In this document: in pieces, positions 1 to 5,815 of the stretch
Layout of the letters: every line of letters starts with the position of its first letter
How positions within the stretch are numbered: the stretch's first letter is position 1
Assembly (NCBI GenBank): GCA_020628755.1
Contig: JAHDEQ010000178.1
Coordinates: 1 to 6,296 of the forward strand
From: Saprospiraceae bacterium
GTDB lineage: Bacteria; Bacteroidota; Bacteroidia; Chitinophagales; Saprospiraceae
Direction of reading: 5' to 3'
DNA: 6,296 nucleotides
Translations under genes and position numbers: made by a program
The notes under the pieces: generated by a model
What the model was told of the DNA's origin: nothing
The model's database searches: none
The model's input: the letters and a program-made list of their open reading frames with translations, nothing else

Positions 1-109
1 CCCGACGACTTGCACTGATATTGGTATAGCCTTGCTGTACCAAATAGCGCAGCAAATATGAACCAACCAAACCTGTTCCGCCCGTGACGAATATTTTTTT
101 ATTTTTCAA
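1..109 (-). CDS. NAD(P)-dependent epimerase/dehydratase, N-terminal fragment (cut by window edge)
   Basis: The 36 visible codons read on the minus strand begin with a lysine-rich stretch, then KIFVTGGTGLVGSYLL. This is the first beta strand and the glycine-rich dinucleotide-binding loop (TGGTGLVGS) of the extended short-chain dehydrogenase/reductase family. Such enzymes are cytoplasmic and act on nucleotide sugars or related substrates; too little is visible to name the substrate. The chosen start is TTG at 109-107. No ATG lies between it and the -7 promoter element at 129-136, and this start puts the Rossmann loop at residues 9-17, as usual for the family. The frame stays open upstream to an ATG at 199-197, but that codon lies inside the terminator stem of the preceding gene, so it is unlikely to be used. 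An ATT at 112-110 is a less likely alternative. The family call is firm; the exact start is moderately sure. Confidence 0.8.
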   Translation of the reverse strand, partial: MKNKKIFVTGGTGLVGSYLLRYLVQQGYTNISASRR

Positions 110-128
110 AATGGAATTGAGTTTGCAA

Positions 129-136
129 CAAAAGTA
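129..136 (-). promoter_or_regulatory. Bacteroidota-type -7 promoter element for the epimerase gene
   Basis: Minus-strand TACTTTTG is a perfect match to TAnnTTTG, the -7 consensus of the primary sigma factor in this phylum. It lies 20 nt upstream of the proposed TTG start and downstream of the preceding gene's terminator, so it fits an independent transcript with a very short leader. I see no clear TTG at -33. Confidence 0.5.
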
Positions 137-189
137 GATGCTTTTATTTAATTTTTGGTTTAAATTGTAAATTAAAGTAATACAAAAAA

Positions 190-224
190 CAAACCCCATT
201 GTTCTTGGCGAACAATGGGGTTTG
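190..224 (-). terminator. Intrinsic terminator of the SulP transporter gene
   Basis: A perfect 15-bp stem (190-204 paired with 210-224) encloses a 5-nt loop. On the minus strand the stem is followed at once by six T residues. It starts 22 nt past the stop codon of the SulP gene. On the plus strand no T-run follows, so it should work in one direction only. It insulates the downstream epimerase gene from transporter transcription. Confidence 0.9.
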
Positions 225-246
225 TAAAGCGATTTTATTTATCAAC

Positions 247-1872
247 TTAAACAGAAACAGGATTTGCCTTTCCGTTGAGTTGTTTTCTTAGAGCTTCTTC
301 TAATTCTCGAACTTGGTTTGGTATATCTTTTTGTTTTGATTCAATAATTGTTAAGTCAATTTCACGGTATTCCGCATTGGTCTTAAATTCCTCAATAATC
401 TCTACTACATCATGATCTATGCTATGCGTTTTAGAAGCATCAATAATGACTTTAGTACCATCAGGAATTTGGCTCAATGTACGTTGAATGCTTGCCTTGT
501 TGATAAAGGTCACATCTTCGGCCAACTCTAATGCAATAACACCATCTTTGAGGTGTCCTTCTTTATTGAATAAGAATGGTTTTTTGTAACTGTTGTATAA
601 AACATAGAAAATAGCTACAGCCAAACCAATACCGATTCCTACTAATAAGTCAGTCAAAACAATACCAATAATGGTTACCATAAATGGTACAAAGTGGCTT
701 TGGCCTAAATTGTACATTTGCTTAAACAAAACTGGCTTGGCCAGTTTGTAGCCCACCAAGAAAAGGATAGCAGCCAAACTTGCCAATGGAATCAAATTGA
801 GTACAGCAGGTATCGCCATTGCACAGCCTAAAAGAATAAAACCGTGCAAAATCGCTGACATCTTGGTGCGGCCACCCGATTGGATATTAGTAGAACTACG
901 TACAATTACTTGCGTTATGGGTAAACCTCCAATCAATCCAGATATAATATTACCAACACCTTGCGCTTTCAATTCCTGATTGGCAGGCGACACACGCTTG
1001 AATGGGTCGAGTTTGTCGGTTGCTTCCAAGCAAAGTAAGGTTTCTAAACTTGCCACTACAGCAATGGTGATACCTGTAATCCAAACCGCAGAATTACCAA
1101 TTTGACTAAAGTCAGGAAAAACAAATTGGTCAAAAAATCCTCCAATTGTTTCTGGAACTGGAATGGCAACTACTTGGTCAGCGTTTAAAGCAAAACTACT
1201 TATATTTTGAAAAACTAAATTCAAGATAATTCCTAAAGTTACGACAACAAGTGGCCCTTGTACGATTTGAAATAATCGGATGTTCTTCATGAACTTCTGT
1301 TCCCACAAAATCAATATGGCCAACGATAACAAGGTTATCGTTATCGCACCTGGACTAACGGCTTCAAACATATAATATAACTCCGAAAAAGTATTGTGCC
1401 CATCAGGATTATTAAATGCTAAACTACCTTCATAATCTTTGTCATAGCCAAATGCGTGTGGTATTTGTTTGAGTATAATGATAATACCAATACCTGATAA
1501 CATCCCTTTGATGACGGAAGAAGGGAAATAATATCCAATAATACCTGCTTTGGCAAAACCCAAAAGCAATTGAAAGACACCTCCAAGTACAACGGCCAGT
1601 AAGAAAATATCAAATGCGCCTAATTCATTGATAGCAGATAATACAATTACGGCCAAACCTGCTGCTGGTCCACTAACTCCAAGTTGTGAACCACTTAAAA
1701 CACCTACAACGATACCACCAATAATACCAGCAATGATACCTGAAAATAAAGGTGCGCCCGAGGCCAAAGCAATTCCCAAGCATAAGGGGACTGCTACTAA
1801 GAAAACGACTATTGAAGCGGGAAGATCGTTTTTTAGATTTTGAAACATTCCTTCGTCTTTAATTGGGCTCAT
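247..1872 (-). CDS. SulP/SLC26-family inorganic anion transporter
   Basis: This is a 541-residue inner-membrane permease of the SulP (SLC26) family, which carries sulfate, bicarbonate or related anions by proton or sodium symport or by exchange. Residues 15-430 are a run of hydrophobic helices. They include the N-terminal signature around residues 17-45 (LPASIVVFLVAVPLCLGIAL), the half-helix motif SGSQLGVSGPAAGL at 60-73, and the family segment GLPITQVIVRSSTNI at 316-330. Residues 440-510 form a shortened STAS-like domain, with VIIDAS at 475-480 and ID at 485-486. Length is normal for the short bacterial subgroup, which is often linked to carbonic anhydrase and so to bicarbonate; no carbonic anhydrase lies in this window, so the substrate stays open. 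The start at 1872 gives the usual short cytoplasmic N-terminus; Met9 is an alternative. The gene is transcribed alone and diverges from a TetR-family regulator, which may control it. Family assignment is firm. Confidence 0.93.
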   Translation of the reverse strand: MSPIKDEGMFQNLKNDLPASIVVFLVAVPLCLGIALASGAPLFSGIIAGIIGGIVVGVLSGSQLGVSGPAAGLAVIVLSAINELGAFDIFLLAVVLGGVFQLLLGFAKAGIIGYYFPSSVIKGMLSGIGIIIILKQIPHAFGYDKDYEGSLAFNNPDGHNTFSELYYMFEAVSPGAITITLLSLAILILWEQKFMKNIRLFQIVQGPLVVVTLGIILNLVFQNISSFALNADQVVAIPVPETIGGFFDQFVFPDFSQIGNSAVWITGITIAVVASLETLLCLEATDKLDPFKRVSPANQELKAQGVGNIISGLIGGLPITQVIVRSSTNIQSGGRTKMSAILHGFILLGCAMAIPAVLNLIPLASLAAILFLVGYKLAKPVLFKQMYNLGQSHFVPFMVTIIGIVLTDLLVGIGIGLAVAIFYVLYNSYKKPFLFNKEGHLKDGVIALELAEDVTFINKASIQRTLSQIPDGTKVIIDASKTHSIDHDVVEIIEEFKTNAEYREIDLTIIESKQKDIPNQVRELEEALRKQLNGKANPVSV

Positions 1873-1977
1873 TTTTTAAAATTTTAAAATTGTTGAAAAT
1901 GGTTTATAGGGCTGAAATTCCTAAATAAGAGGACTCAAAATAGAATCTGTGAGTTGTAAGAATTGAAAAATTATTAC

Positions 1978-1985
1978 CAAATATA
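1978..1985 (-). promoter_or_regulatory. -7 promoter element for the SulP transporter gene
   Basis: Minus-strand TATATTTG fits TAnnTTTG exactly. It implies a transcript start near 1971 and a leader of about 100 nt before the ATG at 1872. The end of that leader is very AT-rich, with a palindromic TTTTAAAA run just before the start codon and no Shine-Dalgarno sequence. A TTG at 2002-2000 on the same strand is closer than the usual -33 spacing, so only the -7 box is claimed. Confidence 0.45.
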
Positions 1986-2048
1986 GTAAAACAACAGCAC
2001 AAAAATAAATTTTTTTCTTAATAATAGCAATACTATCATAGATAAATA

Positions 2049-2067
2049 CTTTTTTGAAACAAAAAAG
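2049..2067. promoter_or_regulatory. Inverted repeat between divergent promoters, possible operator
   Basis: CTTTTTTG-AAA-CAAAAAAG is a perfect 8-bp inverted repeat with a 3-nt centre. It sits between the transporter -7 box (1978-1985) and the regulator -7 box (2093-2100). A TetR dimer binds a palindrome of about this size, so it could be the regulator's operator. The sequence is mostly homopolymer, so chance is a real alternative in DNA this AT-rich. A shorter repeat (ATAG-N5-CTAT, 2024-2036) lies nearby. Confidence 0.3.
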
Positions 2068-2092
2068 ACCGATACTTGTTTAAATAATTTTA

Positions 2093-2100
2093 TACTTTTG
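2093..2100 (+). promoter_or_regulatory. -7 promoter element for the TetR-family gene
   Basis: TACTTTTG matches TAnnTTTG exactly and ends 21 nt before the ATG at 2121. The octamer is identical to the one before the epimerase gene and stands at almost the same distance from the start codon. A TTG at 2076-2078 is too close for the standard -33 spacing. Confidence 0.5.
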
Positions 2101-2120
2101 CAAAAAAATATTTTTCTATC

Positions 2121-2807
2121 ATGGCAATTGGAATCAAAATCTCATTGAATGAGGGTTTGTACCAACGAGATCCTCAAGAAACTACTTTGGGGCAGAAAAT
2201 CATCAAGAATAGTATTTTGCTTATTGATGAAATTGGATTGGAAGCGTTTACGTTTAAGAAGCTGGCTCAAAAAATGGGCTCAACGGAAGCATCTGTTTAT
2301 CGCTATTTTGAGAATAAACATATGCTTTTGCTGTATTTGGTCTCATGGTATTGGGAATGGGTGAGTTATTTGATTGATTTTAATACCATGAATATCGAAG
2401 ATCCTGTGCGCCGCTTGCGTATTATCATCAAAACATTGGTCTCGGCTCAAAAAGAAAACCCTGCCATAGATTATGTCAACGAAAGTGTTTTGCACCGCAT
2501 CATCATTGCCGAAGGAAGCAAAGCCTACCATATAAAAGCCGTAGATGAAGAAAACAATAAAGATTTTTTCTTCAACTATATACAATTGACTAAGAAAGTG
2601 GCTCAAGTTATTTTAGAAATCAAATCGGATTTTCCCTACCCGCGTGCTTTGGCTAGTAATTTGTTTGAAATGGCCAATAATCACATTTATTTTGCCGAAC
2701 ACCTCCCTCGCCTAACCGATGTTCATGTAAATGATGAAGATTTCTCAGAAGTAGAACAAATGTTGGAGTTTTTTGCTTTTTCGCTCTTGAAATGTCAGAA
2801 GTCGTAA
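2121..2807 (+). CDS. TetR/AcrR-family transcriptional regulator
   Basis: This 228-residue protein has the TetR layout of an N-terminal DNA-binding domain and a helical C-terminal ligand/dimer domain. Residues 23-72 form the three-helix DNA-binding unit. The segment FTFKKLAQKMGSTEASVYRY (43-62), followed by FENKHMLL, is the typical helix-turn-helix with the family's conserved YRYF and K residues. Residues 73-228 are helix-rich and rich in aromatic residues, with no recognisable ligand signature. The extension of about 20 residues before the first helix is normal. The ATG at 2121 is well placed 21 nt after a perfect -7 element. The gene diverges from the SulP transporter, so the transporter and the regulator itself are the natural target candidates; this is inference from position. 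It converges on anmK, sharing an AT-rich hairpin terminator. Family certain, ligand and targets unknown. Confidence 0.92.
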   Translation: MAIGIKISLNEGLYQRDPQETTLGQKIIKNSILLIDEIGLEAFTFKKLAQKMGSTEASVYRYFENKHMLLLYLVSWYWEWVSYLIDFNTMNIEDPVRRLRIIIKTLVSAQKENPAIDYVNESVLHRIIIAEGSKAYHIKAVDEENNKDFFFNYIQLTKKVAQVILEIKSDFPYPRALASNLFEMANNHIYFAEHLPRLTDVHVNDEDFSEVEQMLEFFAFSLLKCQKS

Positions 2808-2808
2808 T

Positions 2809-2845
2809 TTTTTAACGAGTAATGAGTAACTTTTTAACGAGTAAT
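2809..2845. repeat. Direct repeat TTTTTAACGAGTAAT (two copies, 22-nt period)
   Basis: The 15-mer TTTTTAACGAGTAAT occurs at 2809-2823 and again at 2831-2845. Between them the heptamer pattern TAACGAG/TAATGAG/TAAC continues. A related inverted copy (TTATTCGTTA) lies at about 2888-2897, so this convergent gap could also fold into a longer imperfect hairpin. It starts directly after the stop codon of the TetR-family gene. Confidence 0.7.
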
Positions 2846-2854
2846 TTCTTTTTA

Positions 2855-2875
2855 ATTTTTTGCTTTGCAAAAAAT
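2855..2875. terminator. Bidirectional AT-rich hairpin terminator between convergent genes
   Basis: ATTTTTTGC-TTT-GCAAAAAAT is a perfect 9-bp stem with a 3-nt loop, so T-runs end the hairpin on both strands. It lies 47 nt past the TetR-family stop and 41 nt past the anmK stop. Both position and symmetry suit a shared terminator. Only two G-C pairs stabilise the stem, so its efficiency may be modest. Confidence 0.6.
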
Positions 2876-2916
2876 CAGTAAACGGTGTTATTCGTTACGC
2901 ATTAATATGTTAGTCC

Positions 2917-4017
2917 TTAGAAATACACCGCTCCGCCAACCGAATCTCGTTTTGCTCCTGTAACCGAAGCCAAACAATTGGGCAAACCTTCCATTCGTAA
3001 GACACCAAGTAAAGCTATCAAAGCCGCCTCTTTGAATTGGATAATCTTTTTTTCAGGAATAACAAAATCAATTTGAGGACAATAATTTTTGAGGCAAGCA
3101 ATCAAATAGTTGTTGAAAACGCCGCCGCCTGACAAAAACATCGTGTAACGTTCTTTGCGCAATTTTTCTTCGTAGCAAATTTTCTTAACCGACTGATGCA
3201 CTTGAAATGCGAGCTGCTCGCAAGCTGTGCGCAGCTTGTCGCTGACAGAGCCTTCTTCTTCCAAATACGTCTTTACAATATGATGTTGCAGCCATTGATT
3301 GTCCAATGATTTGGGATAATCTTGTTCAAAATACGGCAACTGATTAATCTTATAGTATAATCCTGTCAAAAGATTACCTTCTGCCGCCAATTTTCCATCT
3401 TTGTCAAAATCCTGCCCTGCCAAATTAGCCAATCGGTTAAAAACCTGATTGGCAGCTCCTACATCAAAAGCAATCATTCGCTCGCCAACTGAACAACTAA
3501 TATTGGCAATACCGCCGATATTTAAGTAAAAATCATAGCCTCCAAATAAATACTTATCCGCAATGGGCGCAAGCGGCGTGCCTTCACCATCGAGGGCAAT
3601 ATCAGTTGTCCTAAAATCACAAACAACAGGCAAGCCCGTAGTAGCCGCAAGCGCAGCACCATCGCCAATCTGAACGGTACATCGCTCATTGGGATAATGA
3701 AAAATAGTATGCCCATGCGAAGCAATAAAATCAGGTTGAATAGAGCTTTCTTTTAGAAAAGTATTGACCAATTCGCCCATATAATAGCCAAAATAAGTAT
3801 TGCTTTTCGCAAAAATTAAGGCAGATTGGGCAGGTAGGTGGCCGAGTCGTACTTGCCATTTCTCCGAAAATGGCAAAGTCGCTGCTTCTAGCATATTCCA
3901 ATTAACAATAGGATTCTCTTTTTTTGAAGCATCTACCTCAAAGGTACAATAGGCAATATCGAGTCCGTCCAAGGAGCTACCCGACATGAGTCCCAAAACT
4001 TTATAGTGTTTTATCAT
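2917..4017 (-). CDS. anmK: Anhydro-N-acetylmuramic acid kinase AnmK
   Basis: This cytoplasmic kinase opens and phosphorylates 1,6-anhydro-N-acetylmuramic acid with ATP to give MurNAc-6-phosphate, a step in recycling cell-wall fragments. At 366 residues it matches the usual length. Conserved blocks appear in order: GLMSGSSLDGLD (9-20, ATP site), SHGHTIFHYP (100-109), DFRTTDIA (134-141, containing the Asp region that activates water), LNIGGIANI (165-173), FDVGAANQVFN (184-194), DKDG (205-208), LSGGGVFNN (295-303) and the C-terminal LASVTGAKRD (349-358). The loop usually written GGQGAPL reads DGEGTPL here (143-149), a mild departure. The start at 4017 was chosen because it sits three residues before the conserved beta strand. 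The frame is open further, to 4146, but that stretch has no homology and runs into a repeat. The gene is transcribed alone, diverging from the ATE-like gene across 510 bp. Identification is firm. Confidence 0.93.
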   Translation of the reverse strand: MIKHYKVLGLMSGSSLDGLDIAYCTFEVDASKKENPIVNWNMLEAATLPFSEKWQVRLGHLPAQSALIFAKSNTYFGYYMGELVNTFLKESSIQPDFIASHGHTIFHYPNERCTVQIGDGAALAATTGLPVVCDFRTTDIALDGEGTPLAPIADKYLFGGYDFYLNIGGIANISCSVGERMIAFDVGAANQVFNRLANLAGQDFDKDGKLAAEGNLLTGLYYKINQLPYFEQDYPKSLDNQWLQHHIVKTYLEEEGSVSDKLRTACEQLAFQVHQSVKKICYEEKLRKERYTMFLSGGGVFNNYLIACLKNYCPQIDFVIPEKKIIQFKEAALIALLGVLRMEGLPNCLASVTGAKRDSVGGAVYF

Positions 4018-4051
4018 AAAAACGAAAGTAATGAATTTTGAAAAAATTAAG

Positions 4052-4059
4052 CAAATACT
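4052..4059 (-). promoter_or_regulatory. Possible -7 element for anmK (one mismatch)
   Basis: Minus-strand AGTATTTG matches TAnnTTTG at seven of eight positions and lies 35 nt upstream of the anmK ATG. TACTTTCG at 4030-4023 is another seven-of-eight match, but it would leave almost no leader. The choice between them is uncertain. Confidence 0.25.
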
Positions 4060-4167
4060 TAGCTTTGTAGTTTTGTAAGAAATTGTTTTAGTTGTAAACA
4101 AATCTTCTTTGACAAACCTGCTTGCGCAGGTGTAGTTTACCCACAAGTCGGGAAATTAACAAAAGCA

Positions 4168-4235
4168 TGATGCCAGAGGCATCAAATTATGTTTGAACTA
4201 TAGATTTTAGCCAGTTCCCGACCTCATAGAGGTCG
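4168..4235 (+). repeat. 68-nt two-hairpin unit, copy 1
   Basis: The order is hairpin TGATGCC-AGA-GGCATCA (4168-4184), the constant linker CAAATTATGTTTGAA (4183-4197), about 20 variable bases, then hairpin CGACCTC-ATA-GAGGTCG (4219-4235). On the minus strand the second hairpin is preceded by GTAATG (4241-4236), a tag also seen beside two other hairpins in this window. Copy 2 lies inverted at 4264-4331. Confidence 0.85.
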
Positions 4236-4263
4236 CATTACCAAGCTATAATTTATTTTAATT

Positions 4264-4331
4264 CGACCTCTCTGAGGTCGGAAAGCTGTAATTAACCTAA
4301 TTTCAAACATAATTTGACTACTCTGTAGTCA
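4264..4331 (-). repeat. 68-nt two-hairpin unit, copy 2 (inverted)
   Basis: Read on the minus strand, this copy has hairpin TGACTAC-AGA-GTAGTCA (4331-4315), the identical 15-nt linker (4316-4302), about 20 variable bases, and hairpin CGACCTC-AGA-GAGGTCG (4280-4264). Against copy 1, the first 17 nt differ at six positions that form three complete compensatory base pairs, while loop and linker are unchanged. The second hairpin differs by one loop base. The GTAATG tag is degenerate here. Confidence 0.85.
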
Positions 4332-4432
4332 TTTTTGGCCTGCAAAAGATGTGAGTAAACTACACCTGCGCAGGCAGATTCCGTGTTCCGTTCAAAATAA
4401 AAGAGAGAAACACCGTTGTAAGTGAACGCCTG

Positions 4433-4451
4433 TCCCGTACAACTGTCGGGA
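4433..4451. repeat. Bulged hairpin TCCCG-T-ACA-AC-TGT-CGGGA
   Basis: Eight pairs form, with one bulged T and a 2-nt loop. A related string, CCCACAAGTCGGGAA, occurs at 4140-4153 at the other end of the gap, so this may be a further dispersed repeat. It lies 77 nt before the ATE-like gene, within its probable leader or promoter region, where I find no good TAnnTTTG match (TAGATTTTG at 4456-4464 has one extra base). Confidence 0.55.
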
Positions 4452-4527
4452 ATTTTAGATTTTGAATAGAAATATTTTTACGGAAAAAGTCAAAGATCTT
4501 AAACAAACTATGCTATAGCACACACTC

Positions 4528-5622
4528 ATGTACACTCAACGAAGAATACCCTTATCTATGCCTCCCGAACATCTTGATGCCTACTTGGCAAGAGGTTGGT
4601 ATAGAATGGGACAAATGATATTTACGTGTCAATTTTTGGGTGTAGAAGCTAGTTTCTTTTCGACCATTTGGCTGCGTTTAGACCTGAACCTTCACCAAAA
4701 CAGCAAAAGCCAGCGCAAATTGCTTCGCAAAAATGCGCAGCAGTTTCGGTTTAGCATTCAACCTGCCCAAATTACCAAAGAAAAAGAAAAATTATTTCAA
4801 CGCTATCGGGTCGAATTTGATGGCTACCTCTCTCCTACGCTACGCCATTCTCTGCAAGATAATACCGACCATAACATATATAATACTTATGAAGTTACCA
4901 TTTATGAAGGAGATAAATTAGTTGCCTTTAGCTTTTTTGACTTAGGTTACAAAAGTATAGCTAGTATAAAAGGTGTTTATGATCCTGAATACAAAAAATA
5001 TAGTTTAGGCTATTATACGATGCTGCTCGAAATGGAGTTTGGTACACAAAATGGTTATGATTATTATTATCCAGGCTATATCGTTCCAGGGTATTCGAAG
5101 TTTGATTACAAAACCCGCATTGGCAATGTGGACTATTACGAATACCGAAGCCGACAATGGAAATCTTTTGATAAATTTTCGGACGACAAAGTTCCAATGA
5201 ATCAACTACGCTCCAATTTGCAACGGTTGGAGAAAGAACTAGACCAACATAAGATTACGTATAAAGAAATCATGTATCCCTTATACGAGGCCAATATGAT
5301 GGGTTATTGGGAAGAGGATTTCTTTGAGCATCCTATTTCTTTGATTTGTTTTCCTGAACATATGCACTATATTTTTCATGCCATCACCTATGATTTGCAA
5401 AAGGGGCAGTTTGTGTTATATAAATGTATGCAGTCCAAAGAATTAACACTTAATTATGGTGAGGAACGCCGAAAGTTTTTTGAAACCCGAGGTGTAAATC
5501 TAATGCTTGACCTTTTGCTTAAACGTGAAAAACTGCTCGAAACCAATGCTATTGATGCAATTATCAATAGCATCCTTCCCTACAAAAATCAGTTGCTCGA
5601 TGACGATTTTATAGAGTTTTAG
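4528..5622 (+). CDS. ATE/Bpt-superfamily aminoacyl-tRNA-protein transferase-like protein, cysteine-poor, with C-terminal extension
   Basis: The family moves Arg or Leu from charged tRNA to protein N-termini, marking them for ClpS/ClpAP degradation. In this 364-residue protein, residues 22-32 (RGWYRMGQMIF) and 61-69 (SQRKLLRKN) match the family's GxRRSGxxxY and SQRRxLRRN blocks. Residues 159-199 (SLGYYTMLLE, then YPGYIVPGYSKFDYK) match the hallmark acyltransferase core with its LGYYIPGxxKMxYK-like motif. Two features are odd. The N-terminal cysteine domain is mostly missing: where relatives carry CxxCxxC, only Cys34 remains, and the first 30 or so residues of the family are absent. Residues 215-364 form an acidic/aromatic extension I do not recognise. 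The short N-terminus is real, since an in-frame TAG at 4516-4518 precedes the only ATG. The gene is transcribed alone and diverges from anmK. It may have a changed substrate or be a GNAT-fold enzyme of another role. Superfamily fairly sure, activity unknown. Confidence 0.72.
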   Translation: MYTQRRIPLSMPPEHLDAYLARGWYRMGQMIFTCQFLGVEASFFSTIWLRLDLNLHQNSKSQRKLLRKNAQQFRFSIQPAQITKEKEKLFQRYRVEFDGYLSPTLRHSLQDNTDHNIYNTYEVTIYEGDKLVAFSFFDLGYKSIASIKGVYDPEYKKYSLGYYTMLLEMEFGTQNGYDYYYPGYIVPGYSKFDYKTRIGNVDYYEYRSRQWKSFDKFSDDKVPMNQLRSNLQRLEKELDQHKITYKEIMYPLYEANMMGYWEEDFFEHPISLICFPEHMHYIFHAITYDLQKGQFVLYKCMQSKELTLNYGEERRKFFETRGVNLMLDLLLKREKLLETNAIDAIINSILPYKNQLLDDDFIEF

Positions 5623-5663
5623 TTTCTTTTTGTCGGTATTGCGTTATTCTACTACATTTAATA

Positions 5664-5780
5664 GTGTAACAAAAGTTAGTCTAAAAAACGTAATGGCTGC
5701 TTTAGCTGCCATCCTAGACATTTAGCGACTAAAGTCGCTGTTACGGTCAACTTTAAATTTAGGCTAAAAAAAGTTTACAC
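5664..5780. repeat. Second inverted hairpin doublet, REP-like
   Basis: The outer ends GTGTAA (5664-5669) and TTACAC (5775-5780) are inverted, with a second inverted pair inside (TTAGTCTAAA at 5676-5685; TTTAGGCTAA at 5758-5767). The centre holds two hairpins. One is ATGGCTGCTTTAGCTGCCAT (5693-5712, one T-T mismatch); the other is AGCGACT-AA-AGTCGCT (5724-5739), perfect over seven pairs. GTAATG precedes the first on the plus strand (5690-5695) and GTAACA precedes the second on the minus strand (5744-5739). The element lies 42 nt past the ATE-like stop, so it may also help end that transcript, although no T-run follows. No gene fits in the 249-bp gap. Confidence 0.7.
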
Positions 5781-5815
5781 GGTATAAAATTTCAAATTTA
5801 TTTTCATTCGTATTT

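Larger units (their letters stand above)
4118..4377. repeat. Nested inverted-repeat element, REP-cluster or MITE-like
   Basis: This 260-bp non-coding element fills about half of the 510-bp gap between anmK and the ATE-like gene. Its ends are 23-bp inverted arms (4118-4140 and 4355-4377) with one mismatch, sharing the core TGCGCAGGTGTAGTTTAC. The left arm also forms its own hairpin, ACCTGC-TTGC-GCAGGT (4116-4131). Inside are two 68-nt units in opposite orientation, described separately, so the whole is symmetrical around about 4248. No target-site duplication is visible outside the arms (CAAAC on the left, ATTCC on the right), and there is no open frame of note inside. The remaining sequence from 4378 to 4527 holds only one bulged hairpin and the leader of the next gene. 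The structure is seen directly; calling it a REP cluster or a non-autonomous mobile element is inference. Confidence 0.75.

Noticed and set aside
110..199. An in-frame ATG at 199-197 as start of the epimerase
   Set aside because: It lies inside the stem of the SulP terminator and upstream of the likely -7 element, and would add 30 residues not expected before the Rossmann strand.
797..1843. Plus-strand open frames opposite the SulP gene (797-979 and 1628-1843)
   Set aside because: They are antisense to well-conserved transporter sequence, proline/isoleucine-rich by composition, and have no recognisable motif or promoter.
4018..4146. A 43-residue N-terminal extension of AnmK from an upstream ATG at 4146
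   Set aside because: The extension has no family counterpart, its 5' end overlaps the left arm of the inverted repeat, and the ATG at 4017 gives the normal AnmK length and N-terminus.
4118..4377. CRISPR-like array
   Set aside because: The repeats are inverted hairpin units, only two in number, with no regular direct repeats or spacers and no cas genes nearby.
4018..4527. Riboswitch or small structured RNA gene
   Set aside because: The hairpins are perfect short stems in an inverted arrangement, with no known aptamer core and no clear promoter reading through them.
4528..5622. FemAB-type peptidoglycan aminoacyltransferase as the identity of this gene
   Set aside because: The order RGWYRMGQ, SQRKLLRKN, SLGYYT, GYIVPGYSKFDYK fits the ATE/Bpt core better than FemAB, although both share the GNAT fold.
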